22,469 bases of DNA from Chytriomyces cf. hyalinus JEL632. Its lineage: Eukaryota; Chytridiomycota; Chytridiomycetes; Chytridiales; Chytriomycetaceae. Under the pieces are notes generated by a model. It ran no database searches. It was not told the origin of the DNA and was given only the letters and a program-made list of their open reading frames with translations. Location: assembly GCA_025435555.1 (NCBI GenBank), contig JAIWWG010000187.1:1-22469 (forward strand). The letters are read 5' to 3'. Every line of letters starts with the position of its first letter. Position 1 is the first letter of the stretch. Below, piece after piece: positions 16,658-22,469 of the stretch. The translations under genes were made by a program, and so were the position numbers.

Positions 16658-17693
16658 ATGCGCCGGATTCTTACGATACGAATGCAGGCACTTCCTAAAG
16701 GCAAGCAGGTGCTGGCGCGTGAGCTGACAACTTCCGGTCTTGCGGACTTCGAGTGTTTGAACAGTTTATTCACAGAGAGCATGGCTACTGGGAGGCTGGC
16801 AAAAGGCTCTGTGATCACAGCTGCACCTGCTCTAGCTGTACCTGCCCAAGTTGCACCTGCAACAGCTGCATCTGAGTCCACGGTACCTGTGCCAACTGAA
16901 CCCATAGCTGGAGCCCAAGCGCTGCTTCTCGCTCAGTCCCCTGGCTACGCTCGAGATGAAGTTCTTGACGATGATGACCCTTTCTCCCTTGTGGATCTCC
17001 CCCCTCCCGTTACATTCCCCTGGATTGTGCCTGGCCCAGCTGCCTCTTCCATGCCGGCACAGACTCTGCCTGCTGCTTCTGTAACACCATCGACAAGTGA
17101 ATGGGATTCAACTGCGATGGCATCCTCTGCCTCCACACCTTCTCCTTTTATAGCAACGCCCAGTGATACCTTCAGTTAGTTCCCACCTGGATCTCTATTT
17201 TGCTTACGCTTTTGACTCTTTTTTATCAACAGGCAATCAGCAGAGGAAAGTCTCAGCTATTCTCAGCACTGGAGAAAGTGTAGGGGAGCGACCGAAGCGG
17301 TCGCATACTCTGGTGGCTCCTTCAGAACTCACCATTTTTGCAGAAGGCCTCAAGTCCATTGCCGTTGCCCTGAATCCACCACCTGCTGCACCTGTACCTC
17401 CTCCAGCTGTGCTACCCCTGACTGATGAACTTGCGTCGCTGCCTCCTGCATTTCACCTTTCCATCTTTGTCGCCAAAAAAGTGAACAGGGTGCTTACCCA
17501 GTTCAATGGTGAGCTAAACGGAGAAAAATGTGAGTGGCTGGACGTGGCCCTCACTGGACGGTACTGCGAATTGTTCGAAAACTCGCACCGAGCTGCATCT
17601 TTTTTGGGAACCCTGACGGACAAGGCCTCCCTGGAGTTTCTTCATCACTTGTGGAAAACTGCTCTCTCTGTGGACTACCCGCCGAAGGCATGA
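16658..17693 (+). CDS. PIF/Harbinger accessory ORF (Ala/Pro-rich, unknown domain)
   Basis: Two exons: 16658-17174 and 17233-17693, intron 58 nt (GTTAGT...CAACAG), phase fits (SDTF-S-NQQRKVS). The start is uncertain; in-frame ATGs occur at 16658, 16682 and 16781, the last with a better start context. The N-terminal half is low-complexity with repeated VPA/APA blocks, followed by an acidic DEVLDDDDPFSLVDLP patch. The C-terminal half has another Pro-rich stretch (NPPPAAPVPPPAVLP) and then a folded-looking region (FHLSIFVAKKVNRVL, CEWLDVALTGRYCELF, FLHHLWKTALSVDYPPKA). PIF elements usually carry a Myb/SANT-like second protein needed for transposition; I cannot see a Myb signature, so that equivalence rests on position alone. 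Confidence 0.6.
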
Positions 17694-18015
17694 AGATAGC
17701 GGGAGGAGTGGTGGGGCTTTTGGTTCTTTGAGCATGTCAGCAATAAAATGGGTGCATCTTGTGTAACTGCCTTTTTCGACAACTATTGTATTTTGTGCTC
17801 CGAAAAACAGCTCCCAGCTGTTTTTCAGATGTGGAGCCAAAGTGGGCCAAGTTGAATATTTCGGCTTGAAAATACAATCTGCAAAAGAGTTTCATCTCAG
17901 ATATACTGATTCTGTGTTTTTGGCTGTCAGATTGGATTTTTCATCTGCCAATATCTGGGATGTTGTGTTTGGCGTCTTTTTGCGATTTATACTGTATTTT
18001 AAGGCCAAAATAGCC

Positions 18016-18031
18016 CTTGCCGAACGCAGCC
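18016..18031 (-). repeat. Right terminal inverted repeat of the PIF/Harbinger element
   Basis: CTTGCCGAACGCAGCC, followed by TAA. It is the reverse complement of the left terminus. Confidence 0.9.
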
Positions 18032-18102
18032 TAATAAAATGTGATTATGTAATCCCTCTCTTTGGTACAGGATTCCAACAAACACGCGTCATTGTGAGTC
18101 CA

Positions 18103-18134
18103 ATCCATCCATCCATCCATCCATCCATCCATCA
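18103..18134. repeat. (ATCC)n microsatellite
   Basis: About eight uninterrupted ATCC units shortly after the transposon's right end and just downstream of the minus-strand F-box gene's stop. Confidence 0.93.
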
Positions 18135-18160
18135 ACACTGTCGATACGCAAATCCATCCA

Positions 18161-19237
18161 TCAAGAATGTCGATACACAAAACACCATTTGTTGTCAGTA
18201 GCACGGCCCTTCATGTGCCAACCGTGTCTGAGAAACTCGGATGAGATGGGTTCCAACACCTCCGAGTCCTGGTACGGTCTATTGCACCACACTTTCTGAA
18301 TACGCGATCCTTTGATCCGCCGCAGAATGCAACCCACCCAATCTGACCTTGGTGCTCGCACGAATGAAATCTCTGTCAAGTTTAAGCACCGTGACAGGCC
18401 GTTGTTTTCATGCAGGTCAGTTGGATCGTCCACTTCAAGGTAAGACAGCCCTGAAATAAACGGAAGCGCTTCCTGAACTTTGTCTGGCAGATTATATCTC
18501 ACAATAAGTGACCGTATTCGCAGCCGTGTTAGTTGCTTCGCAGCCTGAGTCCAATCTTTGTCCGAATGGTCTGAGCTTTTTGTAAAAGGTGCTTTTCCGG
18601 TGTAATAAAACCGTGTAAGCACACAAGTTCGGATGCGTTTGTTTGCGTCCGCAAGCTCACATAGGAACTTGGCCCAAACTGAGCACGAGCGGCTGTCACC
18701 GGGATAAACCGACAGCACGTCAGGAAGAGCCCCAATGTATTTTGGTAGATTCATGGAAGAATGAATACTGACAGTCCCGCCGTACTTCACGACAATGCGT
18801 AAATACGCTTTAGCGGCGCGGAGTTGTTGAATTGGGAAGTCGGTCACTGCCGACTCGTCGAAATCCACGTCAGGCCATAGTGAGCGATACCATTCGTTTG
18901 GGAATTGCTTCCCAAACTCGAACATGGCTGCGGATATGTATTTATAGTATGGCACTGCATGGCACAACGGCACAATCGATTCGACGTCAACATACTGGAT
19001 GATTCGATCAAGGACTTCAGGTGGCATTATTTCAATGGCAGCAGAGCGAGTGATAGATCCCAGGAAAGGGGCAGGTTGGGCCTTGGCATCGTCTGTATAT
19101 AATTTGTCCATGCTGGTCAATGGTTCCATTCGGAGTAGTTTGCGGTACATGTTAATCTCGTCGAGTGCTCTTTGCTGCAGCGAGTGGGCGTGTACTGCGT
19201 GCTTTTGACAGCATGCGCAGTGTGAGGTGCAGAGCAT
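18161..19237 (-). CDS. F-box protein with N-terminal Cys/His motif, paralog A
   Basis: An intronless gene of 358 aa, ATG 19235-19237. The N-terminus has C3, C7, C9, C10 and H13, then a predicted helix with LDEINMYRKLLRM (25-37). An F-box follows at about 70-108 (MPPEVLDRIIQYVDVESIVPL, then VPYYKYIS). The rest is a Leu-rich region without clean LRR repeats (GLSYLEVDDP, LTEISFV) and a conserved tail with HGWHM. The F-box implies SCF adaptor function; the substrate is unknown. It is the divergent neighbour and clear paralog of the gene at 19898-21016. Confidence 0.8.
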   Translation of the reverse strand: MLCTSHCACCQKHAVHAHSLQQRALDEINMYRKLLRMEPLTSMDKLYTDDAKAQPAPFLGSITRSAAIEIMPPEVLDRIIQYVDVESIVPLCHAVPYYKYISAAMFEFGKQFPNEWYRSLWPDVDFDESAVTDFPIQQLRAAKAYLRIVVKYGGTVSIHSSMNLPKYIGALPDVLSVYPGDSRSCSVWAKFLCELADANKRIRTCVLTRFYYTGKAPFTKSSDHSDKDWTQAAKQLTRLRIRSLIVRYNLPDKVQEALPFISGLSYLEVDDPTDLHENNGLSRCLNLTEISFVRAPRSDWVGCILRRIKGSRIQKVWCNRPYQDSEVLEPISSEFLRHGWHMKGRATDNKWCFVYRHS

Positions 19238-19897
19238 CGTCAGTGTTTTTATTTTTATTTACGGCGCGTCTCCCCACATCCGTTTCTGTCCTTCTCTTAC
19301 CCCAGCACGAGTCACCCAACTTATGCACAATTAAGCTAATCTGTTTCACCCACAACAAAGACATACACGCAATTGTTTTCATTGTCCGCGTCTTTGTTTT
19401 GAACGTACCGTGTCACTTGACAACGAAAGAAGAAGCCCGGTATTGACACGGAACGAAACATGTATTTATTCGCATGGCCTGGCCTGTAGTCGCGTCAAAA
19501 GTCTGGGATGGTGTGCATCCATACTTGTGACTGTGGAGTGACTGTGGAGGCTTGACCGCGTGTCCATTCTCTCCCGTCAAACCCTCAACCACATCCAGTG
19601 CAGATTAAGAGGAGACCAGCTGTCAATAAAGAATAGTCTCTGAAGCGTGTCTGAACACCAAAGAAATGGTTGCTTCAATTCCATCGTTCGAATCGCCACT
19701 CAAACACCATCATTCGTAGCAGGCTCACGACTGTGGAGTGGGCAAACGCGCAACGTCAGTAACAGCTTTAATAAGCTTATTTTAAACATAAGCAGATTCT
19801 GTACCTGTCAAGCGCGAATTGGTCAGAGGTGTTCCAGGCATTCGGACACGTCCGTTTCCCCCACAATAGTAATAAAACATAAAAAACATTGCAAAAA
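19238..19897. other. 660-bp divergent intergenic region between F-box paralogs
   Basis: A shared upstream region for the two head-to-head F-box genes. It carries three copies of GACTGTGGAG (19529, 19540, 19729). AT-rich, TAATAAAACATA-like sequence lies just before the plus-strand start. I see no gene or RNA here that I can support. Confidence 0.5.
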
Positions 19898-21016
19898 ATG
19901 ACTTGCTCGCCAGAATGCTCCTGCTGCCAGGCACACGAGCAAAGGATTCAGTGGCTTCACGATAAAATGCTGGATGAAATCAACGTCTACCGCAAGATAC
20001 TTCGCATGAACGCCTTGAAGAGTCTGGACACTTTCTCCCAGCGCGAATATAAACGCCGCCATTCTCAGCACTTAATCCCCTCGACAACCTCCATTCAATC
20101 CATGCCGCCAGAAGTGTTGGACCGTATTGCTTCGTACGTCCAAGGCGAGAACCTTCTGCAGTTGTGCAGTTCCGTCCCATATTACAAGTACATATCCAAG
20201 GCGATATTAAACCTTCGCTTCGATTCTGCTACGGCGCGTTCGCCACGTAAAACGTATTTAAGCTCTGTTGAAAAGGTTTGGCCGAATTTTGTCTGGCCAA
20301 ACGAGACTCGCAAAAGAAACGGGCAATCGTACCAACGAGCGGCACTCCCGATCCACAAATTACACGCAGCGGCAGTGTATTCACATATTCTTTCAAAACA
20401 CGGAGGATCCGCACGCATTGACAACTGGGAAGGCATTGAAAACGTATTTGGTGCGCTTCCCGCCATTCTCACGGTCTCGACCCATCACGTGTATTCGTGG
20501 GATGAGCTGGATACATTTCTCTCCTTGATTAAGAATTCAAAGAAAACGGTTCGCGAACTTCAACTAAACTTTGGCAACCTTCAAGCGGCAGGCCATGACA
20601 CGACATCTCAGACTCGGGCTGTAAAGCTGTTGAAGAGTATTCCAGTCAGGACACTTGGAATAACAGCCAGGGTGCCAGTTAAAATCAAACAAGCTGTCCA
20701 TCTTTTTCCGAAGCTGTCTTACCTAGAATTGAGCAACCCTGAAGACTGCAACGGAATCTTACTGTCTCAATGTATGCACCTGCAAGAAATTGTCGTCGAA
20801 AATTTGTATTCCTCCAATGCGCTTTTGTGGAAGACACCAATGCTTCAACTCCTCGATGCCGTGAAAGAGTCTCGCGTTCGAAAGCTGACTCTGTTGAATT
20901 GGATGATTCACGGCCAGCTGACAAGGCTGGAAGGAATCTCGCTGTTCTTTCTTCAACAAGGATGGCATGTTCAAAGCGCCGCAGGTCATACTGTGACGTT
21001 TGTATTCAAGGAATAA
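19898..21016 (+). CDS. F-box protein with N-terminal Cys/His motif, paralog B
   Basis: An intronless gene of 372 aa. I chose the ATG at 19898 (the frame is open from a TTG at 19889). It has C3, C7, C9, C10 and H13 at exactly the positions seen in paralog A, then LDEINVYRKILRM, and an F-box at about 69-107 (MPPEVLDRIASYVQGENLLQL, VPYYKYIS). A Leu-rich C-terminal region follows (FPKLSYLELSNP, LQEIVVENL, VRKLTLLNW) with a QQGWHV tail. It probably acts as an SCF substrate adaptor. It converges on the ALKBH8-like gene with 133 bp between stops. Confidence 0.8.
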   Translation: MTCSPECSCCQAHEQRIQWLHDKMLDEINVYRKILRMNALKSLDTFSQREYKRRHSQHLIPSTTSIQSMPPEVLDRIASYVQGENLLQLCSSVPYYKYISKAILNLRFDSATARSPRKTYLSSVEKVWPNFVWPNETRKRNGQSYQRAALPIHKLHAAAVYSHILSKHGGSARIDNWEGIENVFGALPAILTVSTHHVYSWDELDTFLSLIKNSKKTVRELQLNFGNLQAAGHDTTSQTRAVKLLKSIPVRTLGITARVPVKIKQAVHLFPKLSYLELSNPEDCNGILLSQCMHLQEIVVENLYSSNALLWKTPMLQLLDAVKESRVRKLTLLNWMIHGQLTRLEGISLFFLQQGWHVQSAAGHTVTFVFKE

Positions 21017-21149
21017 TAATATGAATATGAGAATAACCAAGATTACTGCCGACTCAAAATGCGTTATTTTCCAGTCTGGTTTCTTGCATCGCCCATTCAG
21101 TAAAGAGTCCTGGCGGAACCGATTTCATCGTTTGTACGCAATTGCAGTA

Positions 21150-22469
21150 TCACGTCTTTCCCCCAATAACACCATGCCGATTCACACCGACATCAACCTC
21201 CTTCAACCGGTCCGGCTTCGCACCGCCAGCAATCTTGGCATCACACAACCCATCCCACTCACAGTCACATTTGACCTCCTCTTCACGAATTCGTACTCCT
21301 CGAAACGTCAATGAAACCCGCAACACTCGCTCCACCCTTGTGCAATTCACGACATCTGCTTTTCGTGCACGAATGCCGTGTTCCCAACCGAACCGGGAAG
21401 CGCCGGCCATGAAACAGATGGAGCGAGGTGGGAGTTGGACGTGTAGTGTTTTGTGTGTTGGTTGAAGTTGTGGTATTGTGTTTGTGGCTGGAGAAGTTGG
21501 ATCGGAGTAGTACAGGGTGCGAAATTCCATTTGAACTGGGGAGAGTAGCGAGACGGATGTGATTGGCGAGTCGAAGCGAGTGTGAGTGTCGACATGTGGT
21601 GAGATGCCTTCGCAAAAGTAATAAAGCAAATTAAGGGTCAAGAACGCGCATTGGACGATAAAGAATTTACCTGAACCAGGCGGATACCGATTCAAAGTCA
21701 GCTGGTTAAACCCTCGATAATCAAAATCATGTGGATATTGAAGCATCAAATCCCTCAGGGTATCATCCATGCGCTGCACCAGAAACTGACACCAGGCCGG
21801 CAACTGCCCAGGATCTTTCGAAAAGTCGATATGGTTGCTATCATAATCAAACACGAACCCATGATGCTGCACTTGTCTCTCAGAAAGACTGATCCACGGA
21901 TGTTGTTCCATACCATCGAGAAGTCGCGCTTCTTCTTCTTCCGAGATAAAGTCATGGACAATATGGAGTCCAGGAATCGCAGCTAAGATTTCAGACGGTT
22001 TTGTGAGCGTGTCCGAGTCCGAGAATGGAATGCGTTTTGCTTTGAAGGCATGGATGATTCTGCCAGTTGGATGCTGAGATTTGACAGCGGCGGACACGAG
22101 ATGATGCGAAAACAGAATGTCTGAGGCATCTACGGATGTATCACTTGTTGCAGCGAAGAAAGCATTGTCCAGATGCATGAGTGCAGTTTGTGCATCAAGC
22201 GGGGATGCAAACACGGCGAACGAGTAGCTTTTGCCTCGAGCCACCTGTGGGAGTAGTCAGACATCATATGCAGGTTCGTGCAGATCAAAAGCATTACTTT
22301 GAGGGTCTGGAATCCGCCCAAGCCTGCCAGCACAGTGAGGATGCTCGACACGTCAAACGGATTGGGCTCGTTGCCCACATTCGCCAAACATACAGCGCAG
22401 GCGTGATCAGCATCGTCTGATGGATCCAAGTACAGGAGTGATTCGATCGGAACGTCCTCCTTCCGCTGG
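21150..22469 (-). CDS. ALKBH8: ALKBH8-like RRM plus AlkB 2-oxoglutarate/Fe(II) dioxygenase (5' end off window)
   Basis: Three visible exons: 22298->22469, 21671-22244, 21150-21607, with introns of 53 and 63 nt and matching phases (TLK-VARGKSYSF; PPGSG-ISPHVD). The first part reads as an RRM: CLANVGNEPNPFDV, then GKSYSFAVF as RNP1. The AlkB domain follows: GLHIVHDFISEEEEARLL, LTLNRYPPGSG, metal ligands in SPHVDTH (His 21594-21596, Asp 21588-21590) and GWEHGI, and the 2-oxoglutarate Arg region RVSLTFR. This RRM-AlkB pairing is the ALKBH8 layout, acting on wobble-uridine modifications of tRNA. The usual ALKBH8 methyltransferase domain is absent; the protein ends about 50 residues after the AlkB core with a C-x-C-x5-CD motif (CDCEWDGLCD). 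Methylation by a separate Trm9-like protein is likely, by inference. Confidence 0.85.

Larger units (their letters stand above)
15577..18031. mobile_element. PIF/Harbinger DNA transposon, about 2.46 kb, with 16-bp TIRs
   Basis: Perfect 16-bp terminal inverted repeats lie at 15577-15592 (GGCTGCGTTCGGCAAG) and 18016-18031. They are flanked by TTA on the left and TAA on the right. PIF/Harbinger elements duplicate a 3-bp TWA target, so both are permitted triplets, but they are not identical. Inside are a DDE transposase on minus and a two-exon ORF on plus, transcribed divergently from about 16655, as in typical PIF elements with a second accessory protein. CAGATA/TATCTG motifs recur near both ends and could be subterminal binding sites. 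The transposase frame is open, so the copy may be recent. Confidence 0.85.
17694..18160. other. Transposon right end and flank
   Basis: Contains an AATAAA about 45 bp after the accessory ORF stop, CAGATA-type subterminal motifs, the right terminal repeat and the (ATCC)n tract. No further gene is seen. Confidence 0.5.

Noticed and set aside
18103-18134. Tandem ATCC and other short repeats as a CRISPR-like array
   Set aside because: Simple microsatellite without spacers, in a eukaryotic context.
20182-20472. Minus-strand ORF of 96 aa
   Set aside because: Antisense shadow of F-box paralog B.

Overview
The window is eukaryotic and most likely comes from an early-diverging fungus, probably a chytrid. 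The reasons are short introns (mostly 53-80 nt, GT..AG) in compactly packed genes, several F-box proteins, crinkler-type NTPase-nuclease genes, a fungal-style GH5 mannanase remnant, a PIF/Harbinger DNA transposon and an ALKBH8-like gene. The lineage call is inference from gene content; no rRNA or other decisive marker is present.

Left third (1-6.2 kb): two nearly identical crinkler-like genes lie in direct orientation. Copy 1 is cut by the window edge (<1-2135) and copy 2 is complete (3773-6046). The identical stretch is 1-2293 = 3912-6204, and both copies stop matching at the same base. Between them are a minus-strand membrane-anchored protein with a possible SGNH/PC-esterase fold and one apparent frameshift, and a small plus-strand ORF.

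6.2-7.7 kb: a decayed, 5'-truncated GH5 beta-mannanase begins exactly at the edge of crinkler copy 2. It is followed by a long (CA)n tract and an F-box gene with a possible phloem-protein-2-like C-terminal domain, broken or mis-sequenced at a C6 run.

7.7-15.5 kb: three paralogous alpha/beta-hydrolases, two in tandem on plus (7770-9018, 9067-10371) and one on minus (14268-15475). Exon models were derived by aligning the paralogs; one intron was lost and another gained in the third copy. They surround an intronless protein with an internal ubiquitin domain and a C-terminal RING, and a seven-TM membrane protein.

15.5-18.0 kb: a PIF/Harbinger transposon with 16-bp terminal inverted repeats, a DDE transposase on minus and a divergent two-exon second ORF on plus. 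Its left end forms a 41-nt near-perfect palindrome with an extra, outward copy of the terminal repeat.

18.1-22.5 kb: two head-to-head F-box paralogs sharing an N-terminal Cys/His motif, then a partial RRM-AlkB (ALKBH8-like) gene running off the right edge. Overall this looks like a repeat- and duplication-rich accessory region with ordinary genes interspersed. I see no operon-like system; the shared themes are ubiquitin-pathway adaptors (three F-box genes, one Ub-RING) and local gene duplication.
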